Assembly (NCBI GenBank): GCA_007258455.2
Contig: VDFB02193867.1
Location: forward strand, 526,256,189 to 526,320,188
Direction: 5' to 3'
DNA length: 64,000 nt
From: Sequoia sempervirens
Taxonomy: Eukaryota; Streptophyta; Pinopsida; Cupressales; Cupressaceae
A model generated the notes under the pieces. That model saw only the letters and a list, made by a program, of their open reading frames with translations, made no database searches and was not told the origin of the DNA. Positions 11,393-22,800 of this stretch are shown here, one piece after another (position 1 is the first letter of the stretch; every line of letters begins with the position of its first letter). A program made the position numbers and the translations under genes.

Positions 11393-11812
11393 TGGTGACT
11401 TTGTTGGAGAAATGCTCCAAAGCATTTCGATGATGAACATGATTCAAGAACCAAGAATCTTTGGTTTCAATCTCACTATCAGACAAAACAAATCAAAATG
11501 CACAAATTAAAGAATCAAAACCAAAGGTAGATCGAACCTTCCATAAACTAAAAAATCCAGGTGTTTGCACATGAGTTCATTTCCCTCAAGCTACTACAAA
11601 AACCAAGTTTAGTCAATACAAGCCACGTAAAGATTCTAACTCCAAAAGCAACCTAGATAGAGCTTCGCTACCAGTCAGGCATCTATAGCCTTGATGAGGT
11701 TATTGTTGTGATTGTCCCAAACATAGCTCTATTTCTAGCCAAGCATCCATAGCCGCGATAGAGATATTCAGATACTCTTGATAAGTTGAGTTCATTCTTT
11801 TGATTTTCAACA
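11393..11812 (-). repeat. Possible outer end of giant LTR, no partner in the window
   Basis: There is no counterpart after 25627. It ends in CA at 11811-11812, giving TGTTGAAAATC at the minus-strand start, a plausible LTR terminus. If this is right, the right LTR has lost about 420 bp. Otherwise this is 3' untranslated sequence of the element. Confidence 0.35.
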
Positions 11813-11848
11813 TTTTCTTTTTTCTCTTTTCTCTTTTTTTTTTTCACT
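11813..11848 (-). promoter_or_regulatory. Candidate polypurine tract of giant-LTR gypsy
   Basis: A nearly pure pyrimidine run on the plus strand (purines on the minus strand) lies between the end of pol and the candidate LTR terminus at 11812. Composition and place fit a polypurine tract, but a simple-sequence origin is possible. An A-rich low-complexity stretch also lies at 12190-12340. Confidence 0.4.
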
Positions 11849-12489
11849 TTTTGTTTTATTTCAACCTATGAACAATGAAGTTCACACTTAGGGCTGAGAA
11901 CCATAGTGGCCTTGAAGTAGAAATAAGATTTTTCACCTGACAAGACTTTGTAGGGATCCTACTGCAACGTCAGGATTCTTAAGATGTATGAAAGTTATAA
12001 TATTTCAAAATACTCCAAATTCAAATAAAACTAGTTACCCATCATCTTAAATTGAACATTTAGACTGCTTGATGATAACAAAGACCTTAACCATCCATTC
12101 AAGATGTCTCACTAAAGTTTAGCCAAGAAATACTTAGAATGGTCCCAGATAAAAGGTATATTTGTCATGCAGATGCAACACATGCAGAAGAAAATAGGAA
12201 GACTTCCAAAGAAAAAGCAGAGCAAAAAAACCAAACCAAAAGCAAACCTAAACTAACCAAAACAAACCAAAGAAAAGAAGAAAGGGAAACCTACTCTAAC
12301 CAAAAAAAGCAAAGCAAAAAAAAGAAAAAGAAAACCTAATCTAACTATGTATAGAAAAGGAGATTAATACAACTCAAGACTGGAAATAATGTTTCAAGTA
12401 CTGCCCATTGATAGGCAATGGGATATCCTCCCCAGTGAGAGTTTTCAAGTGAAAAGAATTATCACCTAGAATATCTAAAATATGATAAG

Positions 12490-13380
12490 GGCCAAGCCAA
12501 ATTTTGTCAATTTTACCATGCTATCCCTTACAGTCATGGGCTTTATCCCAATAGAGAACCAAGTCATAAATCTTAAAGGCTTTTACCTTGGCTCTTCTAT
12601 CAAACCATCTTTTGACTACACCCTGATGTTTGGAAAAGTTTTCTAAGGTTTCATCTCTTTTATCTTCAAGGTGTAACAACTCTTGCAAGCAAGCCTCACG
12701 CTTGTTTTCTTCTTCATAATACTCATTAATGAACTGCAAAGTAGGGATCCTCAATTATATTGAAAATACTAGTTCTAGGCCATACACAAGGTGATAAGGC
12801 CAATTCCCTAAGGAAGTATTCTATCTAGTGCGATCTCCCCATAGAGAAAATCTAAGTTGAGTGTTCCAATCCTTGGGATTCTTCTCTAATAGCTTATGGA
12901 TGATTTTTAAGAGGTTTTTATTAGAAGACTCGGCCAACCCATTACCCTGTGGATAGTAATTGGATGCAAACTTTACTATGATCCCATGATCAAAGGCCCA
13001 ATTGGAAAATTTCAAAGATGCAAATGCAGGACCATTATCACAAACTAAAGATAAAGGTAATCCAAAGTGATTGATAATACATGATTCAAGGAACTTGATT
13101 ACCACTTCAAAAGTACACTATTTGCATGCAAGAGCTTTAGTCCATCATGTGAAATAATCAATAATGATGAGAATATACATGTGACCAATAGAAGAAGGTG
13201 GATTGATGGAACCAATGAAGTCCATATCCCCCATTGTGAAAAAGGTTTTACCTCAAAGACCAGTTGGAGTGGAAGAGATGCATACTTCTCCCTGGTTGCT
13301 ATAGTCTGGCATACATGGAAAGTTCCAACATGACTATATGTATCCTTGAACAATGTAGGCCAATAATAACTAGCCCTTAG
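12490..13380 (-). pseudogene. Integrase domain, degenerate
   Basis: Three broken pieces. The 5' piece (13099-13353) carries the end of the zinc-binding region (HVGTFHVCQTIATREKY) and, in a shifted frame, the first catalytic Asp (DFIGS). The middle piece (12821-13105) carries the core with CDNGP (Asp 23 of the piece) and GLAES (Glu 59), spaced 35 residues as in the DDE core. The last piece (12521-12754) looks like the C-terminal region (WFDRRAK). Stops and frameshifts separate them. Confidence 0.85.
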
Positions 13381-13383
13381 AAT

Positions 13384-14175
13384 CTAGTTTGTGGTAGAAC
13401 ATGCAGATCCATGGCTAGTACCATACCTATCATGAAATTCAGCCATGACCCTTTCAACCTCCTGTTGTCCTAAGCACCTTAAGTATATGCCTTCATTATT
13501 ATTTTTATATAAACTAACTCCCTTTAGCATGAAACCATAACTCTTCAAACATAGGGCCCTCCTTTGTACTACATTGAGATGGTCAAGACACCTTTGATTT
13601 AGGAGATAGTGAATGATATTAGCATACCAGTCTCCTGGAGAAACACCTTCAATATTGTAATGCTGGACTATAAGGTCAAGGCCCATTTTTTCCATTGTTC
13701 TTGTAAGCCCTTGTCCTCTTACCAACTTCATAGGTTGAATTTCAATTTCATATTCTTGCAACATGGTCACTCACTTTTCTTTGTGCTCTCCCAGTTCATT
13801 TTGCATCAATAGTAGTTTAACTGGAGGATTAGGAACTATTGTAAACACCTTATTTCTGAGAATATAATGTCTAAACTTCTTTACAACTCTATTCAAGGCA
13901 TAGGCCTATTTCTCTACACTTGAGTACCTCAATTCTATTTCTTACAGTGGTGCACTCATAAATGCTATAAGGTTTTCATTCCCTTGGTCAGAATTTTGAG
14001 TCAACATGCCAGCATAGGAATGATCAAAAGTAAATGAATATATGTAAAAGGGTCTCCCATAATCAGGACTTACTAGAACTGGAGCCTTAGCAATAGCTCT
14101 TTTAATTTCTACAAATGCTTCATTTTCCTCTACACTCCATTCAATATTTGCATCTTGCTTCAACATGGCATTCAA
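13384..14175 (-). pseudogene. RNase H region and RT thumb, degenerate
   Basis: The piece at 13942-14175 contains PVLVSPDYGRPFYIYSFTFD, matching the start of the gypsy RNase H fold after the RT thumb. The piece at 13384-13770 begins YEIEIQPMKLVRGQGL, the end of RNase H, and runs into the spacer before integrase. The reading frame is interrupted between them. Confidence 0.75.
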
Positions 14176-14930
14176 TGGCTTAACTATTTTTGGAAAATCC
14201 AGTGATAAATTTCCTTACAAAATTGATTTTTCCAAAGAATGACTTCATTTCTTTCTTGCTAGTTGATGGTTGAATCTTGAGTATGGCCTCCACTCATTCT
14301 GGGTCAATAGCAATTCCCTTCTCCAAAATGACATGTCCTAGCAACTTTCCTTCTATCACTCTGAAGATGCATTTATTTGGATTGAGGGATATTCCAAATT
14401 CCCTGCACTTCTGAAACGCTTTGCACAAGTCTGCTATGTGGTCCCCTCTCTTCTTGGAAAAGACTGTTAGATCATCCATATAAATGATTATGCATTTTCC
14501 AATGATTCCTTTAAAATCAATGTCCATAGCCCTCTGAAATGTATCCCCAACATTAATCAAACCAAGGGGCATTCTTCTATAGGAAAAAGTACCCTACTTC
14601 ATGGTGAAAGCAATCTTATGCCTGTCTTCATACTGCACCATGACCTGATTGTACCTAGAATAGCCATCCAGAAAGGACATCATTGTAGAGCTATTGACAA
14701 TCTAGAGTACCTCATCCATTGATTATCCTTTTCTAATGCCTTGTTAAGATTCCTAAAATCCACACATAATCTAATTTCACCATTTTTCTTTTGCACTGGT
14801 ACCAAGTTTGCAACCCAAGTTGAATGTCTGACTGGGAATATAATTCTTGCAGATAGCAATTTCTATACCTCCTTTTGAATTATAGGTTCTAGTAAGGCAT
14901 TGATTGACCTTTTCCTTTGTCTAAAAGGTT
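14176..14930 (-). pseudogene. Reverse transcriptase, degenerate
   Basis: The best piece is 14294-14572, with FQRAMD, IIYMDDLTVFSK and the catalytic YMDD encoded at 14471-14482 on the minus strand, then HIADLCKAFQKCREFGISLNPNKC. Upstream motifs continue to about 14930 (fragments such as TWVANLVPVQKK) with stops and frame changes. The catalytic tetrad is conserved, but the enzyme is not intact. Confidence 0.88.
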
Positions 14931-14967
14931 TCACCCCTAGATTCAGAGGGATAGTGTGAGTTATAAT

Positions 14968-15567
14968 TTATGTGTCATAAGTATTCAAATCCTCATAACT
15001 CCAAGCTATCACATCCTGATATGTATGTAATGCATCAATTATTCCTTTCATTTCTTTTGGAGTACATACTCTGCCAATAAAGACATTCTTGACATCCCTG
15101 TTAGTTCCCATATTATATGTTGCATACTGTCCACTAATGGACTCCTTCTTGGCATCTTGTTCTTGATCTCTGACCTTATCCAAATAAAAAATCCTTTCTA
15201 ACTGCACCATTCCTCTAGGAATAGTATTCGTCTTCAAATTGATTACTCCCTCTAGATCCATCTCTGCTTCTTGAGGTTCAGTTTCATCAATAATATGAGA
15301 AACAAAAACATCCGTATTTGTGATAAAATCTAGAATATGCTTATCATCTTCAAATACCTGGAAGTTAGTGACATTTTTAGGTACTGAAGGCACTAGAGTT
15401 AATTCCACTATAAACTTCTTCAATCTAGAAAGGGATAAAGGTTGCAATATACTAGATGCCTGAGTAAGGGAATTTGTTGTTTGATTCTTATTGTGCAGTA
15501 TCAGCTGAATGTTGAAGGAATCAAATCCTTCAATAATATCCCATACTCTATGTCTATAATTGGTCAT
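14968..15567 (-). pseudogene. Protease-RT linker region of gypsy polyprotein
   Basis: A 199-codon open stretch ending DVIAWSYEDLNTYDT, which resembles the conserved 'DVFAWSYEDM' sequence just before the RT domain of plant Tat-type polyproteins. The rest has no recognisable domain. Confidence 0.6.
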
Positions 15568-16124
15568 TCTTCTGTCATGACAAGATTATTGTCTCCTAAC
15601 TTTCTTAATCACTAATTCAAATTCCCCAAAGACTTGCAAAATCTTGACCTTTTTCTTTAATTCCATTAACAACCCATGGATTAAAGCCTCTTATTCTACT
15701 ACATTATTAGTGCAATGGAAAAAAATTCTATGAGGAGCAAAGAAAGTCTTAACTTTTGGACTAATTAGCTCAAACCCCACTCCAGCTCCTTGTTTTGACT
15801 TGGATCCATCAAACCCTAAAGTCCAACAACCAACAAACACAAACTTCCTTGTTGTATATCTCATGTTGTTGCTACTACAAGGTTCTTATGAAAACATCAC
15901 TTTCTTCCCTTTAGGATCCTCTTCAATATTTTGCATAGTGACTTTGACTGTTGGGATGGGGTTAATACATTTCTGCACTTGCTCGACTACAGTTTGGCAT
16001 AAGCAACAATCAGTTTGGAATGGGAGGAATTATGGACCCTGCACCAATTAGGAAAAAGTAGTTCTCCAAAATTCATTTCTCTACCCAACTAAACCTGATC
16101 TTCAATTCACTTCTGAATGAATTT
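15568..16124 (-). pseudogene. Decayed polyprotein segment without readable domain
   Basis: Lies between two readable pol pieces of the same minus-strand element and is presumably coding in origin. Stops in all frames prevent domain assignment. Confidence 0.3.
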
Positions 16125-17147
16125 TTAGAAATTATCTAGTAAACTAAGTTGATTATCTTCAGGATCATCATCATTTTCAACTGGTTCCACCAAAGCCTTA
16201 GTACTACTAGATTCTGTTGTAAGGTTGATAGGTGTTGTGTGGAACATAATAATTTCCTCTACATTTGACTCCTCAAAAGGGGCTATAAGCACATAATTAC
16301 CCATACTTACTTTCGATATCAAAATTTCATTAGAGGTATTCTGATATTCTGTGATCATGCATTTCATCCTAGGTTCTATTTGAATTCTAATCTGGTTTGG
16401 CACTCCCTTCCAGGGAAGCCACATGTGAGAGTGATTAGTTGAGACATATATGTTCAAAGCTATAGTGAAGTCCATTCCTAGAATCAGGCCATAAGCATCA
16501 GGTATATCTGCCACCTGTATATTGATGACTTGTTGACTTGTAGGGTCAGAAGCAACCTACATATGAATCATGTTTAATTCCCCTATAACATTAACTTTAG
16601 TTCTATCCAATTGGGTAACTTTATTTTGGGAATCAGTAGGAGTAATACCCAAAGCTCTACAAACACCAAAAGGCACAACATTGGTGGAATCACCTGAATC
16701 CAACAAGAAATTATGTAAATTCTTGCCAAATATACAAATAGAAATCAAGAATGGAGGAGTGTCTATTTTCCCTTGAAACAGAGCTAAGGGAGTATCCACT
16801 TGAGCAACTTGAGTTCTATCTTTCTCTTTTCCTTTATATCCAGGAGGCATATGAACTTGATTAAGAGTTTGATTTTTCCTTCCTACTATTTGAGAACTAG
16901 ATGCTTTATTGACACTTTCACTAACTAATTTATCTTGGGATGTGTAATTTGCATTATAATCTCCTAAAATTGCATTCCTAATAGTTGGAACCCTCAATAA
17001 CTCAAATGAAGAGAGACTTACCTTTATTTTCTTGAGTTCTTCTACAACATACATGGCCAATTTTTCTTGACTCAGATTAGTAGGGGCCTCCCTTAGGTTC
17101 TCTACCACTTTGTCTTTGCTTGCTTCAGCACTCCTTCCTTTTGACAT
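16125..17147 (-). pseudogene. Aspartic protease region of gypsy polyprotein
   Basis: The 196-codon piece at 16557-17147 has a Lys-rich N-terminal half and then NFLLDSGDSTNVVPFGV, the retropepsin active-site DSG at residues 150-152 followed by the hydrophobic flap side. The next piece (16125-16514) has DAYGLILGMDF, the usual 'ILGMDW/F' end of the protease fold. The two are separated by a stop at about 16557. Confidence 0.8.
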
Positions 17148-17159
17148 GTCGATTTGTGT

Positions 17160-19235
17160 TTGTCCTTCCTTTGAGAAATACTACTTTGACACATGAGGGT
17201 ACGATGGATTATTACTAGCATTGGGATTTGGAGGTGTGGTGAAGTTGTTTGGAGGAATGGAAGTGGTGAAAGGGCCTCTAGACTATGGACATCTATGTGG
17301 CAAGTCTCTCAAATCATACTTCTTAATAGGCCTCTAGAAAGTCTATACCTCTTCAACATAAGCTTCCTCTTCATACAAGGGGCCATTGTCATTCACTGGA
17401 TTTTCATCAAACAACTGTGAAATCTCATCTCCATTGCACACCTAATCTGCTTGTTCTTTAAGTGGGTTTGATTCCTCCTCAGGAAAATTTCCTTGCTCTG
17501 TGGAAAAGGAGAATGATTCAACACCAAGACTGATGAATCATAGGGAGTGGATGGAACCATTTCCTAACCATTTGAGTTGTTCTCCACTTCATACTAAAAA
17601 ATTGAAGCTATTGTCTGGAACTCTTGACAATCTAATTTAGGATGTTGACTTGTTTTATGGAGCCTACACCATCCTGATAAGGTAGCCTTAGCCAAATATA
17701 CACCACTAGGAGAGTTCTCTTAATTGACTGGTTGATTGACTGATTGTTTGACTGGTTGATCTAGTGGGGTGGGAACTCCTCTATTGTTAGGCCTTGTATT
17801 CCAAGTCTTGTTTTGTTTGGGTGGCTATCTCCTATCAAGAACATGTCCACCAACTTGACCTCTATCAAAATTCTAGCCTAAGGATTGTCCTTTATCATAT
17901 TTTTTTCCCCTATCATTATATCCTCTATCATTATTATATCCTCTTTCATTGTTATATTCCCTATCAAAGTGTTTCCCTTATTGAGTATCTCGATTTTCTC
18001 TGCTATAATTAAACTACATACCTCTTTGAGCAAATTGAAGTTGATTGTTTTGGTTCCTCAAGTAAGTCACTTCCATATTCAATTTCTTCACTTGATTAGT
18101 TAGCTCATCTAGTCTTTCCTTGTTAGGATTCCTATATGGAGGTTGGTTGGCATTGTTATGAGGATATCCTACTGTAGTATTAGTATTTAGTGACTGGTTC
18201 AAGAGTTCAGAATTCTGCAGATATGAGTGATAGCTAGCATGAAGAGGCTGATTCACATTTTGTTGGGGATAGATGACTACAGGTGGAACCTAACTCACTA
18301 GAGGCCTTGGGTGGGGAACCATAGGCAATAGAGGAACCAGATTCATGATGGGGGTGTGATTGGTGAGATCCTGATTGAGAGCTGGGACCTGTCCAGGGTG
18401 AGTAGTGGGTCCTAATGATGGTAAAGATCTAGAAAAATGTTGTCTTAAGCCAGTGCTAACATTTACAGCCTATGTATATGCATCAATCAAAGTGGTGGGT
18501 GGGTTATTTCTCCATTTCATGAAGGTGGTTGTTAGGCTATCAAGACCTTCATAATAGACATCTAAAGTAGTGGCTTTTTCAATAGCATAAGGAGCCTACA
18601 ATTAGGTATAGGCACAATGAAACCTATTGTTAAAGGACCCTATAGGCTCATTGACTTCTCTCTTAACATTGGTGAACTGATGGTAGAGTTCATTGGGACT
18701 AATGAGAATCTAATTTTTTTGCAAAAATGTAGTCTCTAGTTCATTCCAATCCTGAATAGATCTCAAAGGAAAATGATTGTACCAATAGAATGCATCTTCT
18801 CCTAAGGAATAAGGAAAGAGCCTGCATGCTACATCTTGGTGATTGATCCCTTTTTCCTTAAGGTAAGTCTGAAAGATCTTGATGTGTTCCTCAATAGTTC
18901 TATTTGGGTCATTAACATGGAATTTGGAACAAAAATGCTCTGAAGATCAATGGAGATGGGTTATTGGAAAGGAAAGCAATTGGTGGAGGTGGGGGTGGCA
19001 ATGGCCGATTTATGGCTGGTCAAGGTTGTTGAATGGGAATGTCCTCAAACTCAGACTCAGATGAACTTGATAAGGATGGGGATGATGGAGATGATGAAGG
19101 TGGATGGTTGGATGATGATTCACCCCTTATTTTGTTCTTTTGTGACCTGGTAGGAGCTAACAATTCTTGGAATTCCTCTTCTCCTAGAGTAGATCTAGTC
19201 CTTCTTCTGAACATTTCAGGAGAGATGGTAGACAA
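17160..19235 (-). pseudogene. Gag polyprotein, degenerate
   Basis: Begins at a Met at 19235 with a Ser/Pro-rich N-terminus (STISPEMFRRRTRSTLGEEE). Degenerate capsid sequence follows over 18300-18950. A coiled-coil-like piece at 18014-18256 (DELTNQVKKLNMEVTYLRNQ) comes before a low-complexity Asp/Arg/Tyr-rich part at about 17880-18010. The start lies about 25 nt inside the primer site, as expected for gag. Confidence 0.7.
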
Positions 19236-19261
19236 AAAGTGATCCAGCTTAGCTTATTTAG

Positions 19262-19280
19262 GCCCTCCTTCTAGTGCCAA
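19262..19280 (-). promoter_or_regulatory. Candidate primer binding site of giant-LTR gypsy
   Basis: The minus strand reads TTGGCACTAGAAGGAGGGC. The TGG start, its position between LTR and gag, and a 5-nt spacer to the LTR end at 19286 fit a tRNA primer site. I cannot name the tRNA with confidence. Confidence 0.6.
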
Positions 19281-19285
19281 TTTTT

Positions 19286-19801
19286 TGATGATGTTTTTTG
19301 CACAACAACAACTCAAACAAGATATAATATCCTATCTCTCTTGAAAGGTAAATCTCTATCAGCAAGCCTCAAGAGATCACCCCAAGGTCTCTAATGTCAA
19401 GTCTTGACAATGCATAAATAGCTAAGTGATAAATGTGAAAATGTTGGTTAGCACAATGGGACCTTACTACAAGCAAAGACTGAATCTTCAATTTATCAGA
19501 TCTAGTAATATGATGATACTTAAATCCTAAATCTAACTCAAATAATAAAGAAATGAGAAAATATTATGGTTTTAAAGAGATCACTAAGATTAATGCTATT
19601 CCTAAGATCAACAATGTAAATGATGAAATACTTAAAATGGACCAATCCCTCATAAACCAATTCTTGCTTAACCCAGATGAATCTACAATTCCACAAGAAA
19701 AATGTAATCTTCTAATGTAATAAATATTTTTAGATTATGAACATTCATCCAAAACAACCCTGAGGCAATTGAAATGAATAAACCTTCACAATTAAACTAA
19801 G

Positions 19802-19844
<43 letters not shown>

Positions 19845-22800
19845 CGAGTCTAACTTTGCAAAGCAACTAATAGTTATCTAGCCATGAAAAGTATGGACCA
19901 GGGATCGCTACAACACTTCAAGCATCAAACCATAAACATCATTGAATCAAATTTAATCCTAAATATCAAAATATCAATTTTTCTCAAAGCAATTCTAAAG
20001 ATAGAATAACAAGAACCATGCAAGATAAGAACACAAGTATGGCACCAACTCACAATGTCATACTTGGACCAAATTATCCACTAAAGCAACAATTCTAGTT
20101 TTTTGTTACAATATTTTCTTGAGAACAACTACTTTCTAACTCTTTCTCTACTTAATTTGCTTCAATACTAGCTATTTGTCTACTTGTATATGTCTAGCCC
20201 GTAAAAATGAGGCAAAATGCCATATTAATAGAAACCCCCAAAACATGTTATCCTAGCTAGGGTTTACAATAATAATTGGCCAGAAAACAAGTTGCCCAAG
20301 AGAAATTCAAAATGAAATAAAATACGAATTAAATTCTTGAACTTTATCTAGGTCGGCTTGGGATCTTCAATGTAGCTCGAACCTGTGCATGCAAAATAAT
20401 AGGGAAGCACAAATTTTGATGTAGCCCAACATTAACTACCTTCCCCTTTATCCCTATTTTGATCAACCATTTCATGCACCCTCAAAAGTTCTTTTTCAAG
20501 GTTGGCTTTTAATCGATGTAATATTTTCCCTGGACTATTCCACCAATTTATCCCACTCAACCTTATATGTTTGATATTTATCAATAACAACAATATAGGT
20601 GGCTGCATCATCTAAATGAAGTTTAGTAATTGAGTCTTCACTAGCTGGGGAATATACATCTTTCCACCATTTTCTCAATTGTTCTAAGCTCAAATTATCA
20701 GGTTCAATTCTCCTTCTCCGTGTCATTATCTCAAAGAAAGAAATGCATCCATTATAAACACCAGTTACAGTATCTTCAATTTTCCTCCTTTGCTTATAGA
20801 TCTTCTTTAGAACCTTTTACCTTATTTGCAAAGATTCAAACCTTTCCCAAGGTTTGACAACTTTGGAGGAAGGGAGAATTCCATCACTTACAAGCCCATC
20901 CTTGTTATACTCCATGATGGTTTTAGTTTTCTACAAAAAGAGGTCTATATATTTTTTATCTGGAGCCAATACCTCTTTCAACCAATCTATTGCCCTCATA
21001 GAATCTCCTCCAGTTGAGGGAATGTCCTTGATAGCATCATTTCCTTTTGTTTGCACTCCTTGTAGCCAATTTTTTGTAGCAATAGTAGTAGCTTTCATTC
21101 TTTCCATCTTAGTGATAGTCTCTTGGGGTAGGAGATTTGCAGCAGAGGATGAGGAGCCAATGGACTGTAAGGGTTTCATCAGATCCTCTCAACATTTCCT
21201 AAGTATTTCATTCTCTTTCTTTAGCTCCTACTTATTTTGGACTTCCTTTCTTAATCTCCCCATAATTACTGCACTAGAACCCTTATACTCCTTAATATTT
21301 TTCTCCATGGAGGTGGATCCTAGATTGATGGTCAACAAATTATAATACTTTCTAGTTACTCATCCCTGTTCTTATCCAGGACAGGAGTGGAAAGGTGGAC
21401 AGCTAAAATGTTTGCTTCATCTCTTTCAATTTTGGAAATAACCTTGGCCTTCTTCTTTCCTTTATCTTTCCCTATCTTAGCTAGTAACTCATACCAATTG
21501 GGTGGGGTATCCTCCACAACAACTTGTTTTCTCATTATTTCTTTTTCCAGCCACCCTGGAATAGTGGACTCTAATTATACTTCACTTTGTGCTACCTCCT
21601 CCTACTGACCCCTAGGCACTTCTTCATTCAGATCTTGCCTCTTAGGAGTCCCATCAGTCTTATCTTCCTTTTCTTCAGCATTCTCCTATCTATGTACCGA
21701 TGACAAAACCTTGAATAATTCTTCTTCTCTTGGAGGAGATTTAACTTCTTTAGTTCTGATTGGTGAATCCTCATACGCAACCAGGGGAGACCACATTACT
21801 GTTTCTATTTCTTCCTTTTCCCTATAGAGCTCACCTTCATGAAATTATTCTCCTTTTGTATCTTGGAAATTCTCAACTTTCTTAGATTCACCTAGTTCAT
21901 TTTGAGCTTCATGGGAAGAAGGGACATCATTATGTTCTTCTGCATAAGAAGTAACCAGAGGAGGGTCTTTCTTTGGCACACTATCCATAGGAGGAGTCTT
22001 TGATTTCCTTGTATACACTTGTGTCTTTTCTCCTAAACTCTCTACATTTACCACATCTGGATCTACTTCTTCTCTATCCTTGGAGCTTTCCTTTTATGAC
22101 AGCCTTATAATTCTTCTTTTAGGTATAAAAATATCAAACTCAGGATCCTACCTTTTAGGTTCTTCATTTCCAGGCTTCTTAGCCTTTCAAGTATGCCCCC
22201 TTTTCTTGGCAATAGGTTTTCTCTGTTTTACTACTTCTTGAACTTTCACCATTTAAACATCTTTAATCTTTATTTGGAAAGGGGATCTCACCTTTCCCTT
22301 ACCCTTAGGATCCTACTCGGAAGTAGAATGAGGGTCCAAATCTCCCATCAGATCATAAGTGCACTATACACCTTCATTTTCCAATTCCCGTATCTTATGC
22401 TTCAACCACAACTTGGTATACTTGGTGACTGGATCCATTAACTGTCCTAATTCTATCTTTTATTCTTCCAGCCAATCTACTTCACTAATTTTCCTATCCT
22501 TTACTGCCTTCTAAGCATGCCCTTGAATCGGGTCCCCATCATCTTCAATCTGATCTGGAACTGCCTTCACATTAAAAAATCAAACTGATTCAACTAGAAG
22601 TCAGGAAAACTTCTTCTTTCTAAGCTCATATTCATCACTGCAATTAGCCTAGTGGTCTTCCAAATCAATCTTGTGGCTATATTCCTAACTGGCCTTCTTT
22701 TGTGCTTCACAATTAAGTCAAATATGGACCTCTTGGAATGGAATGAAAAACCAAGAGCACTCATCTCCTCCTCTGAAACCTGAGCTAAACTAATGGAAGG

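Larger units (their letters stand above)
11813..19285 (-). mobile_element. Ty3/gypsy internal region (gag-pol), degenerate
   Basis: The minus-strand order is primer site, gag, protease, reverse transcriptase, RNase H, integrase. Integrase downstream of RT/RNase H is the Ty3/gypsy order. All domains are recognisable but broken by stops and frameshifts. Together with the flanking giant LTRs the element would span well over 19 kb without the nested insertion. Clade placement (Tat/Athila-like against others) needs a phylogeny. Confidence 0.85.

Noticed and set aside
12139..12339. 66-codon Lys-rich frame
   Set aside because: A-rich low-complexity DNA between pol and the candidate polypurine tract, antisense to the element; no support as a gene.
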